The translations under genes were made by a program, and so were the position numbers. This document shows positions 45,498 through 54,437 of a stretch of 64,000 bases of DNA, piece by piece. Every line of letters starts with the position of its first letter. The stretch's first letter is position 1. Under the pieces are notes generated by a model. It saw only the letters and a program-made list of their open reading frames with translations, had not been told where the DNA came from and searched no databases. Source of the DNA: Microbacterium sp. C7(2022) (GTDB lineage: Bacteria; Actinomycetota; Actinomycetes; Actinomycetales; Microbacteriaceae). Where the stretch lies: the NCBI RefSeq assembly GCF_028823665.1, contig NZ_JAPEHV010000001.1, positions 124,001-188,000 of the forward strand. The letters run 5' to 3'.

Positions 45498-46961
45498 ATG
45501 ACTGTCGAGGTATATACCAACTGGTGGTTGGTGTTTGTCTTCGTCGTCGACCTCGTGATTCGCATCACCGCGGTGATCGTGATCCCGCGCAACCGCCGGC
45601 CCACGGCGGCAATGGCCTGGCTGTTGGCCATTTACTTCATCCCGTTCGTCGGTGTGCTGCTGTTTCTGCTGATCGGAAACCCCCGATTGCCGCGCAAAAG
45701 GCGACGAATGCAGCGCGCGATCAACGAGTACATCCACGAGACGAGCGCGTCGCTCGACTTCGGGACTCTGCGCCCCCACGCGCCGGACTGGTTCACGTCG
45801 CTGGTCACCCTCAACCGCAACCTGGGCGCCATGCCCCTCGCTGGGGACAACGGCGCGCAACTGATCTCGGACTACCAGCAGAGCCTCGACGCCATGGCCG
45901 ACGAGATCCGGCAGGCGCAGAACTACGTGCACGTCGAGTTCTACATCCTTCAGACCGACGCATCGACTGACAACTTCTTCACCGCACTCGAAGAGGCCTG
46001 CGCGCGGGGAGTGGTCGTCAGGGTGCTGCTTGACCACTGGGCGAACCGAGGCAAGCCGTACTACAAGAAGACACTGCAGCGACTCACGGCGATGGGTGCG
46101 CACTGGCAGCTGATGCTCCCGGTGCAGCCGTTGAAGGGCAAATACCAGCGGCCCGATCTGCGCAACCACCGCAAGTTGCTTGTGGTCGACGGACTGGTGG
46201 CATTCACGGGCTCTCAGAATGTCACCGACTCGACGTACAACTTGCGCAAGAACATCAAGCGGGGCTTGCACTGGGTCGACATGATGGTGCGTTTCGACGG
46301 GCCGGTCGTGGCATCCGTCAACGCCGTCTTCCTTTCGGACTGGTACGCCGAGACGCAAGAGATTCTGACCGACGAGATCGATCTGCTGTCCGTGGTGTCG
46401 GGTTCGGGGGATCTCGACTGCCAGGTCGTGCCCTCCGGGCCCGGGTTCGAATTTCAGAACAACCTGAAACTTTTCGCCGCGATGCTCTACGCCGCGCAAG
46501 AGAAGATCATTATCGTCAGTCCGTACTTCGTGCCTGACGAGGCGCTGCTGCTCGCCATCACCACGGCGTGCCAGCGCGGCATCCATGTCGAACTCTTCGT
46601 GTCAGAAGAAGGCGATCAGGCGCTGGTCTACCACGCGCAGCGGTCGTACTACGAGGCGCTGCTGCGCGCGGGCGTGAAAATCTGGATGTATCGCAAGCCC
46701 TACATCCTCCACTCGAAGTCCATGACGATCGACGACGAGACGGCCATCATCGGGTCGAGCAACATGGACATGCGCTCGTTCGGTCTCAACATGGAGATCA
46801 CCATGCTGGTGCGCGGCGCCGAATTCACCGAGCAGATGCGCGGCGTGGAGGACACCTACCGGTCGCTCTCGCGCGAGCTGACATTGGAAGAGTGGATGAA
46901 GCAGCCGCTGCGTTCGACCGTGCTCGACAACCTCGCGCGGTTGACGTCGGCGCTGCAGTAA
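45498..46961 (+). CDS. cls: Cardiolipin synthase (phospholipase D family)
   Basis: A 487-residue membrane enzyme that condenses two phosphatidylglycerols to cardiolipin. Two N-terminal membrane helices (about 8-30 and 38-58) are followed by two PLD domains with HKD motifs: NHRKLLVVDGLVAFTGSQN and LHSKSMTIDDETAIIGSSNMD. All catalytic His, Lys and Asp are present. The ATG start (MTVEVYTNWW) follows the first helix boundary. Actinobacteria often use a CDP-alcohol type enzyme; this is the PLD type. Confidence 0.93.
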   Translation: MTVEVYTNWWLVFVFVVDLVIRITAVIVIPRNRRPTAAMAWLLAIYFIPFVGVLLFLLIGNPRLPRKRRRMQRAINEYIHETSASLDFGTLRPHAPDWFTSLVTLNRNLGAMPLAGDNGAQLISDYQQSLDAMADEIRQAQNYVHVEFYILQTDASTDNFFTALEEACARGVVVRVLLDHWANRGKPYYKKTLQRLTAMGAHWQLMLPVQPLKGKYQRPDLRNHRKLLVVDGLVAFTGSQNVTDSTYNLRKNIKRGLHWVDMMVRFDGPVVASVNAVFLSDWYAETQEILTDEIDLLSVVSGSGDLDCQVVPSGPGFEFQNNLKLFAAMLYAAQEKIIIVSPYFVPDEALLLAITTACQRGIHVELFVSEEGDQALVYHAQRSYYEALLRAGVKIWMYRKPYILHSKSMTIDDETAIIGSSNMDMRSFGLNMEITMLVRGAEFTEQMRGVEDTYRSLSRELTLEEWMKQPLRSTVLDNLARLTSALQ

Positions 46962-47043
46962 GCGGGTCTTCGCGGGCTATGCGCGGGCTCTGCGCGGTGA
47001 GACGTTCCGTGTCGAGGCGACACTAGGGGAGTGATGCCGGCGG

Positions 47044-47067
47044 CGGCATCCGTTCGGAAGGATGCCG
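47044..47067. other. Inverted GGATGCC pair (hairpin) between cls and the lipoprotein gene
   Basis: CGGCATCC (47044-47051) and GGATGCCG (47060-47067) form a perfect 8-bp stem with loop GTTCGGAA, 83 bases after the cls stop. No clear U-run follows, so it may be a weak terminator. Confidence 0.65.
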
Positions 47068-47097
47068 GCGGCGGCATTCGCAGAGAAGGGGGCACCC

Positions 47098-47811
47098 GTG
47101 GCTGGTGCACGAAAGACGGTCGGCGGCGCGGTGCTTGCGTTCGCGCTGGGCGCGCTGATGACCGGGTGCGCGTCGGCGTCACCGGAGGGCTCGGGCGCCG
47201 TTGCGGGGGATGCTCCGATCGAGCAGTTGGATGCCGCGTGGCTCGACAGCGGCCGGATGGTCGGCATCGTCACGATGGGGTCATCCTCATGCATGCCGCT
47301 CGCCGAGGTCGGCCCGTACACCGATGGGACGCTCGAGGTGTCGCTGACGGACGACCCTGCGGCAGCATGCACGCGCGATCTCGCCCCGCGAGTGTCTGTC
47401 GTCGCGCTGCCGGTGGAGGTCGATCCCACGCAGGGACTGGACGTTGTCGTCACGGGCGGCGCCTACGACGGCATCGCGTTGCTGGCACCTCTTGACGCAG
47501 GTGAGGTGGGCGAGAACGAAGACTTGGCGCCGAGTGCCGGGTGGACCGGCGCGGAGGGACAGTTCGCGGTGCTCACGTGGGGGTCGTCGAGTTGCGCCCC
47601 GGTGGTGGACACCGCTGAGGTCACCGGAGACACCGAGATCACCGTCACCTTCGCGTCCGCGCCGAGCGAGCAGGTCTGCACCATGGACATGGCGCCGCGC
47701 GCGAATTTGGTTGCCGTCGACGCGTCCGGCCTCGGCGAGGGGCCCGTTGTGGCATCCTTCACCGGCGGCGAGTTCGTCGGAACCGTGGTGCCCATCCTCG
47801 GCGAGCGCTGA
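47098..47811 (+). CDS. Lipoprotein with internal duplication
   Basis: A 237-residue exported lipoprotein: GTG start preceded by AGAAGGGGG, a hydrophobic signal and the lipobox LMTGC (lipidated Cys near residue 22). The mature part consists of two similar halves of about 90 residues. Each begins with a strand ending in GSSSC (VTMGSSSCMP and LTWGSSSCAP) and continues to a second Cys followed by a D(L/M)APR segment, then a V-V-x-TGG strand. Each half may hold one disulfide. I do not recognise the family. Confidence 0.8.
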   Translation: MAGARKTVGGAVLAFALGALMTGCASASPEGSGAVAGDAPIEQLDAAWLDSGRMVGIVTMGSSSCMPLAEVGPYTDGTLEVSLTDDPAAACTRDLAPRVSVVALPVEVDPTQGLDVVVTGGAYDGIALLAPLDAGEVGENEDLAPSAGWTGAEGQFAVLTWGSSSCAPVVDTAEVTGDTEITVTFASAPSEQVCTMDMAPRANLVAVDASGLGEGPVVASFTGGEFVGTVVPILGER

Positions 47812-47867
47812 CACTTCCGCGCTCGCCGGGTTGGTCGCCTGCCCAGTCGCGCGCGACCCTCTCCACG

Positions 47868-47916
47868 CTCCGCCCCCAGTTTCTGCGCTGGCTTCGCGCG
47901 AAAGCTGGGGGTGGAG
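47868..47916. repeat. 49-bp palindrome, family B, copy 1
   Basis: Arms CTCCGCCCCCAG and CTGGGGGTGGAG (one mismatch) enclose a 25-base centre. The same layout recurs at 47941, 49143 and 49216. Confidence 0.85.
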
Positions 47917-47940
47917 TTTCGTGCACTTCGCACCCCTCAC

Positions 47941-47989
47941 CTCCGCCCCCAGGATCTGTCCGCGGGGACGACGAATTCTGGGGGCTGAG
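47941..47989. repeat. 49-bp palindrome, family B, copy 2
   Basis: Arms CTCCGCCCCCAG and CTGGGGGCTGAG around a 25-base centre that begins GATCTG. It starts 73 bases after copy 1. Confidence 0.83.
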
Positions 47990-48132
47990 CTTCGGGCGGA
48001 GCGGTCGGATCAGGGACCAGTCGGCGCAGCGCGCGATGGCGCGAGTCCTCCCCAGGGCGCCCGCGCCCCCGCATTCTCCACCGATTGCGCCCGGTCCGCC
48101 TGAGGCAGCCGGGCACTCGAGACGATCGAGGC

Positions 48133-49092
48133 ATGCCTCACCCGCTCCCAGACGAACTCGGCGATCGCTTCTCGGTCCGCGCAGCGCTCCACGCCGGGGT
48201 CTCGCCCGCCCGCTTGCGACGAGATGACCTCCACAAGCCTTTTTCCGGTGTCCGCGTGCGGGGTGCCGACGACAGTGGCATCCTGCTCGATCGACTGGGG
48301 CAAGCGCGTGGAGACCACGAACGCGAGCACATTGCGAAGGCACTCGCCTACGTGCAGGTGATGCGCGACGGTGAGTTCTTCAGCCACGTCACCGCTGCCG
48401 CGCTGTGGGACATTCCGGTGCCTGGACACCTCTTGCGCGGCGATGCGGCGGTCGATGTCGCGACCCACGGTGCGCGGAAGTATCCGCGCCGCAATGGAGT
48501 GCGCGGGCACGAGTGTCGAGTCGAGACGGCGTGTTACATCCGTCACCCCTTGCTCGGCGTGCGCGTTGCGACGCCTGCGACGACGTGGGCGATGCTCGGC
48601 AGCGTGTTGCGGAACCCTCGCGACGTGGTGGCGTCTGCTGATGCGGTCGTGCGTGAGTGGAGGGTTGCGACGCCTCTCGCGTCGCTGCGGGAACTCCACG
48701 CGGTGACCGCATCGGGACGCCGCGTCGGTGTCGGGATGCTACGCGAGGCGTTGCCACTGGTACGCACGCGATCTGCGTCGTTGCCGGAAACCCACTTGCG
48801 GCTGGCGATCGTGGATGATGGTCTGCCCGAGCCGCTCTTGAACTTCGATGTCGTGGAGGCTGGCGAGAAGATCGCGTGCGTGGATCTTGCGTACCCGCAA
48901 TGGCGCGTCGCGATTGAGTACGAGGGCGAGCATCACCTCACCGATCCGCTGCAGTGGGCGCGCGACATCCGGCGCTACGAGCGGCTCGAAGCCGCGGGGT
49001 GGCGGGTGGTGCGCGTGACGAAAGCTGAGCTCTTCGGCGGGAACCGCGGGCTCATGGATCGCATCCACGCGGCAATCCGCGCGCGATCCTGA
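48133..49092 (+). CDS. DUF559-type protein with putative PD-(D/E)XK nuclease fold
   Basis: A 319-residue cytoplasmic protein. The N-terminal two thirds are helical with an AbiEi-antitoxin-like look (ISRG-type segment near HAGVSPARLRRDDL, then FSHVTAAALWDIPVP). The C-terminal 100 residues match the Vsr/DUF559 endonuclease pattern: D251 in CVDLAYP, E262 and E264 in IEYEGEHH, then a conserved RYERLEAAGWRVVRVT segment. Such proteins are abundant in Microbacteriaceae and unstudied; nuclease activity is inferred. Two pairs of 49-bp palindromes flank the gene, which suggests a mobile or palindrome-processing unit. Confidence 0.8.
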   Translation: MPHPLPDELGDRFSVRAALHAGVSPARLRRDDLHKPFSGVRVRGADDSGILLDRLGQARGDHEREHIAKALAYVQVMRDGEFFSHVTAAALWDIPVPGHLLRGDAAVDVATHGARKYPRRNGVRGHECRVETACYIRHPLLGVRVATPATTWAMLGSVLRNPRDVVASADAVVREWRVATPLASLRELHAVTASGRRVGVGMLREALPLVRTRSASLPETHLRLAIVDDGLPEPLLNFDVVEAGEKIACVDLAYPQWRVAIEYEGEHHLTDPLQWARDIRRYERLEAAGWRVVRVTKAELFGGNRGLMDRIHAAIRARS

Positions 49093-49142
49093 CGCGCGGC
49101 CGCGTGTGACTGCTCGGACTCGTGCGCCCGCGCGGGCTTCCG

Positions 49143-49191
49143 TTCCGCCCCCAACTTCTGCCGTTCGCACCTGCAGATCTTGGGGGTGGAG
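49143..49191. repeat. 49-bp palindrome, family B, copy 3
   Basis: Arms TTCCGCCCCCAA and TTGGGGGTGGAG around a 25-base centre beginning CTTCTGC. Its outer flanks CCGTT and AACGG also pair. Confidence 0.83.
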
Positions 49192-49215
49192 CGAAACGGC
49201 GGGGCGCGGCTGGGG

Positions 49216-49264
49216 TTCGGCCCCCAGGATTTGCCGTGGCGGGGTGCAGAAGGTGGGGGTGGAG
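49216..49264. repeat. 49-bp palindrome, family B, copy 4
   Basis: Arms TTCGGCCCCCAG and GTGGGGGTGGAG around a 25-base centre ending GCAGAAG. It starts 73 bases after copy 3, the same period as copies 1 and 2. Confidence 0.8.
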
Positions 49265-49428
49265 CGCCGGGAGCCGACGAGGCCGGGCTCGAGCACTTGA
49301 GAGTGCGGGGGTGAAGGATGCCGGGCGTATGCCCATGGCGAACACCGGCATATCGCGGCGCGCGCGTCGTTACCCTCGATGTAAGGCACTCAGCGGTCGA
49401 CCGACCCCTGGTACCCCGGAGGAATGCG

Positions 49429-51954
49429 ATGTTCGAGAGATTCACCGACCGTGCACGTCGTGTGGTTGTGCTCGCCCAAGAAGAGGCGAAGATGCTCAAC
49501 CACAACTACATCGGCACCGAGCACATCCTGCTCGGCCTGATCCACGAAGGAGAAGGTGTCGCCGCCAAGGCCCTCGAGAGCCTGGGAATCTCGCTCGATG
49601 CCGTGCGCGAACAGGTGCAGGACATCATCGGCCAGGGGCAGCAGCAGCCCACCGGCCACATCCCGTTCACCCCCCGCGCCAAGAAGGTGCTCGAGCTGAG
49701 CTTGCGCGAAGCGCTGCAGCTCGGCCACAACTACATCGGCACCGAGCACATCCTGCTCGGCCTCATTCGCGAGGGCGAGGGCGTCGCCGCCCAGGTGCTC
49801 GTCAAGCTCGGCGCCGACCTCAACAAGGTTCGCCAGCAGGTCATCCAGCTCCTCAGCGGTTACCAGGGCAAAGAGCCTGCCGGTGTCGCAGCCGGTGGAG
49901 GCGAGCAGTCGGCTGCCGCGCAGGGCGGGTCGGCCGTGCTCGACCAGTTCGGTCGCAACCTCACGCAGGCGGCGCGCGACAACAAGCTCGACCCCGTGAT
50001 CGGCCGCGAGAAGGAAATCGAGCGGGTCATGCAGATCCTCTCGCGTCGCTCGAAGAACAACCCCGTTCTCATCGGTGAGCCCGGTGTCGGAAAGACCGCG
50101 GTCGTCGAGGGCCTCGCGCAGGCGATCGTGAAGAACGATGTGCCCGAGACGCTCAAGGACAAGCAGGTCTACTCGCTCGACCTCGGCTCGCTCATCGCAG
50201 GCTCGCGCTACCGCGGCGACTTCGAAGAGCGCCTGAAGAAGGTCACGAAGGAGATCCGCACGCGCGGCGACATCATCGTCTTCATCGACGAGATCCACAC
50301 CCTCGTGGGTGCGGGCGCGGCCGAAGGCGCGATCGACGCGGCATCCATCCTCAAGCCCCTGCTGGCGCGAGGCGAGCTCCAGACGATCGGTGCCACGACG
50401 CTCGACGAGTACCGCAAGCACTTTGAGAAGGATGCTGCGCTCGAACGCCGCTTCCAGCCGATCCAGGTCGCAGAGCCCAGCCTGCCCCACGCGATCAACA
50501 TCCTGAAGGGTCTGCGCGACCGCTACGAGGCGCACCACAAGGTGCAGATCACCGACGGTGCGATCGTCGCGGCGGCGAACCTGGCCGACCGTTACATCGC
50601 CGACCGGTTCCTGCCGGACAAGGCGATCGACCTTATCGACGAAGCGGGTGCGCGTCTGCGCCTGAGTATCCTGTCGAGCCCGCCCGAGCTGCGCGAGTTC
50701 GACGACAAGATCGCCCGCGTGCGCGCCGACAAGGAGATCGCGTCCGAGGAGCAGGACTTCGAGAAGGCGGCTAGCCTGCGCGACGAGGAGAAGTCCCTCC
50801 TCGCCGAGCGCCTGCGCCTCGAGAAGCAGTGGCGTTCGGGTGACGTCGCCAGCCACGCGGTGGTCGACGAGGGTCTGATCGCAGAGGTGCTCGCGCAAGC
50901 TACCGGCATCCCGGTGTTCAAGCTCACCGAAGAGGAGTCGAGCCGCCTGGTCTTCATGGAGAAGGCGCTGCACCAGCGCGTCATCGGCCAGGAAGAGGCG
51001 ATCGCCGCACTGTCGAAGACGATCCGTCGTCAGCGTGCGGGCCTCAAGGACCCGAAGCGTCCCTCCGGTTCGTTCATCTTCGCCGGCCCCACCGGTGTCG
51101 GAAAGACCGAACTGGCCAAGGCACTCGCCGAGTTCCTGTTCGACGACGAGTCGGCGCTGATCTCGCTCGACATGAGCGAGTTCGGTGAGAAGCACACGGT
51201 CAGCCGTCTGTTCGGTGCTCCTCCCGGATTCGTCGGGTTCGAAGAGGGCGGTCAGCTCACCGAGAAGGTGCGCCGCAAGCCGTTCTCGGTCGTGCTGTTC
51301 GACGAGATCGAAAAGGCGCACCCCGACATCTTCAACTCGCTCCTGCAGATCCTTGAAGAGGGTCGCCTGACCGACGGTCAGGGCCGCGTGATCGACTTCA
51401 AGAACACTGTGATCATCATGACGACCAACCTCGGTTCGTCGGCGATCGCTGGTGGTCCCGTCGGCTTCCAGGTCGAGGGCAACTCGGCGACGACGTATGA
51501 GCGTATGAAGGGCAAGGTCGACGAAGAGCTCAAGCGTCACTTCAAGCCCGAGTTCCTCAACCGCGTCGATGACGTCATCGTCTTCCCGCAGTTGTCGAAG
51601 GACGAGCTGGTTCAGATCGTCGATCTGTTCACCAAGCGTCTGGGCGAGCGTCTGCTCGACCGCGACATGACGATCGAGCTGTCGCAGGCGGCGAAGGAGC
51701 GTCTCATCGAGATCGGGTTCGACCCCACCCTCGGTGCGCGCCCGCTGCGTCGCGCGATGCAGCGACAGGTCGAAGACCGCCTGAGCGAGAAGATCCTCCA
51801 CGGTGAGCTCGACGCGGGCGACCACGTGAAGGTCGACGCTCAGAACGGCGAGTTCGTCTTCGAGCACGGGCCGCGCGGCGAGAAGGTTGCTGTTGGCGAG
51901 ATCAACCACGGTGAGATCTCGGCGACGCCCTACCTGGCCGCGACGAGCGACTAG
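49429..51954 (+). CDS. clpC: ATP-dependent Clp protease ATP-binding subunit ClpC
   Basis: An 841-residue AAA+ unfoldase that feeds ClpP. Two N-terminal Clp repeats ([14 protein letters not shown] twice) are followed by D1 with Walker [32 protein letters not shown], a UVR-type middle region (about 420-470) and D2 with [19 protein letters not shown] and the ClpP-docking loop near [11 protein letters not shown]. The ATG is preceded by GGAGGA. It is an essential actinobacterial protein and the target of cyclomarin-like compounds. A strong terminator follows. Confidence 0.97.
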   Translation: MFERFTDRARRVVVLAQEEAKMLNHNYIGTEHILLGLIHEGEGVAAKALESLGISLDAVREQVQDIIGQGQQQPTGHIPFTPRAKKVLELSLREALQLGHNYIGTEHILLGLIREGEGVAAQVLVKLGADLNKVRQQVIQLLSGYQGKEPAGVAAGGGEQSAAAQGGSAVLDQFGRNLTQAARDNKLDPVIGREKEIERVMQILSRRSKNNPVLIGEPGVGKTAVVEGLAQAIVKNDVPETLKDKQVYSLDLGSLIAGSRYRGDFEERLKKVTKEIRTRGDIIVFIDEIHTLVGAGAAEGAIDAASILKPLLARGELQTIGATTLDEYRKHFEKDAALERRFQPIQVAEPSLPHAINILKGLRDRYEAHHKVQITDGAIVAAANLADRYIADRFLPDKAIDLIDEAGARLRLSILSSPPELREFDDKIARVRADKEIASEEQDFEKAASLRDEEKSLLAERLRLEKQWRSGDVASHAVVDEGLIAEVLAQATGIPVFKLTEEESSRLVFMEKALHQRVIGQEEAIAALSKTIRRQRAGLKDPKRPSGSFIFAGPTGVGKTELAKALAEFLFDDESALISLDMSEFGEKHTVSRLFGAPPGFVGFEEGGQLTEKVRRKPFSVVLFDEIEKAHPDIFNSLLQILEEGRLTDGQGRVIDFKNTVIIMTTNLGSSAIAGGPVGFQVEGNSATTYERMKGKVDEELKRHFKPEFLNRVDDVIVFPQLSKDELVQIVDLFTKRLGERLLDRDMTIELSQAAKERLIEIGFDPTLGARPLRRAMQRQVEDRLSEKILHGELDAGDHVKVDAQNGEFVFEHGPRGEKVAVGEINHGEISATPYLAATSD

Positions 51955-51976
51955 TTTCTCGTAAGAAGCGCAAGAA

Positions 51977-52017
51977 CGAAGAGTGGATGCCACGCGGCAT
52001 CCACTCTTCGTCGTTTT
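51977..52017 (+). terminator. clpC terminator built from inverted GGATGCC motifs
   Basis: A perfect 15-bp stem, CGAAGAGTGGATGCC (51977-51991) against GGCATCCACTCTTCG (51996-52010), with loop ACGC and a TCGTTTT tail. The loop-proximal part is again the GGATGCC/GGCATCC pair. Confidence 0.95.
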
Positions 52018-52035
52018 CGCCTCTACGCTGGAAAG

Positions 52036-52566
52036 ATGACTGCACCTCAGCCGTATACGGTTCGGCCGGCGCTGACGCGTGATGTGCGCGGCATCCAGGC
52101 ACTGCTGGAGCCGTACGTGCAGCGACGAATCCTGCTCGGCAAGGACCTCGTGGTGCTGTATGAGGCAACCCAGCAGTTCGTGGTGGCTGAAGCCGCGGAC
52201 GGCACGCTCATCGGCTGCGGGGCTCTGCACGTGATGTGGGAAGACCTCGGCGAGGTGCGCACGCTCATCGTCGCCGATGGCTGGCTGCATCAGGGCGTAG
52301 GGCGCAACATCGTCGAACGGCTCGAAGAGAACGCGCGTGCGCTGGGACTCACGCGCCTGTTCTGTTTGACCTTCGAGGTGCCGTTCTTCGAGCGACGCGG
52401 ATTCCAGACGATCGGTGAACAGATCGTCGACCCCGACGTGTACTCGCAACTCGTGCGTAGCCCGGATGAGGGCATCGCCGAGTTCCTGGATCTCGCGCAC
52501 GTGAAGCCGAATACGCTGGGCAATACCCGCATGCTGAAGCAGCTGAATGGGGCGCGTCACACCTGA
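52036..52566 (+). CDS. argA: Amino-acid N-acetyltransferase (short ArgA type)
   Basis: A 176-residue GNAT-fold enzyme of the size and pattern of the actinobacterial N-acetylglutamate synthase: TVRPALTRDVRGIQALLEPYV, GCGALHVMWEDLGEVRTLIV, WLHQGVGRNIVERLEENA (acetyl-CoA loop) and LTFEVPFFERRGF. It would make N-acetylglutamate from glutamate and acetyl-CoA, the first step of arginine synthesis. Other GNAT substrates are possible. It sits alone between clpC and a membrane protein gene. Confidence 0.82.
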   Translation: MTAPQPYTVRPALTRDVRGIQALLEPYVQRRILLGKDLVVLYEATQQFVVAEAADGTLIGCGALHVMWEDLGEVRTLIVADGWLHQGVGRNIVERLEENARALGLTRLFCLTFEVPFFERRGFQTIGEQIVDPDVYSQLVRSPDEGIAEFLDLAHVKPNTLGNTRMLKQLNGARHT

Positions 52567-52597
52567 CTCTCGGCTGGGCGCGCCTACCCTGGATGCC

Positions 52598-53281
52598 ATG
52601 ACCGACCAGCCTTCTCGCAGGCGGCACTCGCCCGCCGTGTACCGTCGGCGGCGCCTCGTCGTCCTGCTGGCCATCATCGCGATCGGCGCGTCGATCTGGC
52701 TGTTGATCGCTCAGCCCTGGCAGGGGTCGGCCGCAGATAACACGACGTCGAGCCAAACGGCGTCTCAAGAAGCGGCCTCAGATCTCCCCGTGCCCGGGTC
52801 GACCTCGTCGGAAAGTACGCCGGGGGCGACGGATGCCGCGGCCACACCTGATGCGTCGGCAACGCCGACCGTGACCCCGTGCCTCGAGAGCAACATCACG
52901 GTGGTTCCGCTGACCGACAAGACGTCGTACGGCTCGGGCGAGAACCCGCAGTTGTCAATCCGGCTCACGAACGACGGCGAGACCGACTGCTCGCTCAACG
53001 TCGGAACGAGCGCGCAGAAGTTCGAGATCACCAGCGGGAGCGACACGTGGTGGCGCTCGACAGACTGCCAGAGTGAACCGAGCGACATGGTCGTGATGCT
53101 CGCGGCCGGCCAGACGGTCGAAAGTGCCGCTCCACTCGAGTGGGATCGCACCCGCTCGTCGGTGTCGACGTGCGACGACGAGTCGCGGCCGCGCGCGCCC
53201 GGCGGCGGGGCGACGTACAACCTGACCGTCGAGATCGGCGGCATCCCGTCGCTCGAAGAGGCGATGTTCCTGCTCTACTGA
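52598..53281 (+). CDS. Membrane-anchored extracytoplasmic protein of unknown function
   Basis: A 227-residue protein with a basic N-terminus (SRRRHSPAVYRRRR), one membrane helix (about 20-40), a Thr/Ser/Ala-rich stalk (about 45-95) and a C-terminal beta-rich domain with four Cys (PCLESN, TDCSLN, STDCQS, STCDDE) that may form disulfides. The pattern resembles DUF4232-like or immunoglobulin-like surface domains, but the family is not certain. The start is 31 bases after argA. Confidence 0.75.
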   Translation: MTDQPSRRRHSPAVYRRRRLVVLLAIIAIGASIWLLIAQPWQGSAADNTTSSQTASQEAASDLPVPGSTSSESTPGATDAAATPDASATPTVTPCLESNITVVPLTDKTSYGSGENPQLSIRLTNDGETDCSLNVGTSAQKFEITSGSDTWWRSTDCQSEPSDMVVMLAAGQTVESAAPLEWDRTRSSVSTCDDESRPRAPGGGATYNLTVEIGGIPSLEEAMFLLY

Positions 53282-53358
53282 CCGCGTTCTGGCTGCGTCG
53301 TCGTTCGCTGTGCGCGAGAGGGCCGGATGCCGCGACCGGGCGCGACTACGCTGGTGAC

Positions 53359-53763
53359 GTGGCAGGAAAGAAGCGCAAAGACCCCAAGCCGCTGGAGTTT
53401 CGCAACACTCAGCTGAGTGACGCGCTGCAGACGGGCGACATGGCGGCCGTCGCGTTCGCTCTGCGCCACGGGCCGACGGTGGTGCCGTTGATGCGCGCCG
53501 GTCAGCGCGATAACCCGCTCGACTCGGGCGAGGTGTGGACGTACCGCGACCCGAACACGGGGGATGTTGCGCTCCTGCTGTTCAGCGATGCCGCGCACAA
53601 GCCGGCGAGTTTGCCGCCGGGTGTGGCGTTGCAGTCGCCGGCCTGGTTGCGCGCATTCCTGGGCACGCACGAGGACGAGATCACGACGGTGTTCTTCGAC
53701 ATCGCGGGTCCGCACCCGCTGCAGGCTGCTCCCGCCGACCTGATCGCCGCGCTCGACGCATAG
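53359..53763 (+). CDS. Hypothetical protein, possibly SseB-like
   Basis: A 134-residue soluble protein starting with GTG (VAGKKRKDPKP). It has a basic start, then an alpha/beta domain with FALRHGPTVVPLMRA, VALLLFSDAAHKPASLPPGV and SPAWLRAFLG. The strand-turn order recalls the N-terminal SseB domain seen in many actinobacterial proteins, but I am not sure. It is convergent with vapC. No function proposed. Confidence 0.65.
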   Translation: MAGKKRKDPKPLEFRNTQLSDALQTGDMAAVAFALRHGPTVVPLMRAGQRDNPLDSGEVWTYRDPNTGDVALLLFSDAAHKPASLPPGVALQSPAWLRAFLGTHEDEITTVFFDIAGPHPLQAAPADLIAALDA

Positions 53764-53775
53764 GCCGGTCTGCGC

Positions 53776-54183
53776 TTAGACCTCGGGCTCGTCGAGAGCC
53801 GAACGAAGGTCGGTGTGGGCGAAGTCGTCGCCGACATAAAGCAGCGGCTGATCGCGCTCGGCCGCGAGCGCGTAGGTGAGGCAATCGCCGAAGTTGAGCT
53901 TCGCCGGGTGCCCGGAGCCCCGACCGTAGTCGCGAAAGGCGCTTCGCGCGATGCGGACGTGTTCGGCGGTGAGGGGGACGACGTCAAGGCCGAACGAGCG
54001 CACCATCGCATCGAACCGCGCCGAGCGCACGGGATCGCGGGGACCGTCAGCGACGATGGATGCCTCGACCAGCGTCGCACTCGAGATGGCAGGGCGCCGG
54101 GCGTCGGCGATCGCCTGCACGATCCGGTCGGAACCCTCCTCACCCTGAAGGATGGCGATCAGCGCCGACGTGTCGATGATCAT
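53776..54183 (-). CDS. vapC: VapC-type PIN-domain toxin
   Basis: A 135-residue PIN-domain ribonuclease. The four acidic active-site residues are D4 (MIIDTSAL), E40 (LVEAS), D100 (LNFGDCLTYALA) and D119 or D120 (YVGDDF). These toxins cut tRNA or rRNA and are neutralised by the cognate VapB. The ATG overlaps the stop of the antitoxin gene upstream, so it is translated after it. Confidence 0.94.
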   Translation of the reverse strand: MIIDTSALIAILQGEEGSDRIVQAIADARRPAISSATLVEASIVADGPRDPVRSARFDAMVRSFGLDVVPLTAEHVRIARSAFRDYGRGSGHPAKLNFGDCLTYALAAERDQPLLYVGDDFAHTDLRSALDEPEV

Positions 54184-54437
54184 CGTGGGAGGCCGGTCTG
54201 TGGGTCGTACATGTTGTCGGCGAACGCTCTGAGGTCGATGCCGCGAAACGCTTCTTGGGCGTCGGCGACGGCGCGTTCGATGCGACGCTGGCGAGCGTGG
54301 TGCTCGGCCCCGGAACGCACGGTTGCGAGTTTGTCGCGCACCGCGAGCTCTACCGCAGAGGTTTGGCTCACCCCGAGCGCGGTCGCCAGCTCGCGGACCA
54401 GCGCGTGGACGTCCTCGTTCTTGATATTCAGGCTCAT
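54180..54437 (-). CDS. vapB: VapB-type antitoxin
   Basis: An 85-residue antitoxin. The N-terminal half (SLNIKNEDVHALVRELATALGVSQTSAVELAVRDKL) is a ribbon-helix-helix DNA-binding domain of the Rv0623/PSK type. The C-terminal part, ending in FADNMYDPQTGLPR, would wrap the toxin. It is first in the operon, and an imperfect palindrome directly before its ATG is the likely autoregulatory site. Confidence 0.93.
   Translation of the reverse strand: MSLNIKNEDVHALVRELATALGVSQTSAVELAVRDKLATVRSGAEHHARQRRIERAVADAQEAFRGIDLRAFADNMYDPQTGLPR

Larger units (their letters stand above)
47812..48132. other. 321-base gap with two 49-bp palindromes
   Basis: No gene is apparent. Palindromes at 47868-47916 and 47941-47989 (listed separately) fill the centre. 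The last 140 bases before the nuclease gene hold no repeat that I can see and must contain its promoter. Confidence 0.7.
49093..49428. other. 336-base gap with two 49-bp palindromes and the clpC promoter region
   Basis: Palindromes lie at 49143-49191 and 49216-49264. A small hairpin GCACT-TGAG-AGTGC (49293-49306) contains CTTGAG, half of an HspR-type site, but no second half. clpC should be transcribed from the last 120 bases; GTTACCCTC near 49370 is a weak -10 candidate. No complete ClgR or HspR operator was recognised. Confidence 0.5.

Noticed and set aside
49291..49306. HspR (HAIR) operator upstream of clpC
   Set aside because: Only one half-site-like CTTGAG is present; the second half at the required spacing is missing.
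49390..52677. A 1095-codon open frame on the minus strand across clpC
   Set aside because: It mirrors the codon bias of clpC, has no recognisable domain, and its composition (Arg, Leu, Asp and His runs) is typical of an antisense shadow frame.
53776..54437. VapBC as part of a larger defence island
   Set aside because: Neighbours are housekeeping or unknown genes; a lone toxin-antitoxin pair is common in actinobacteria.
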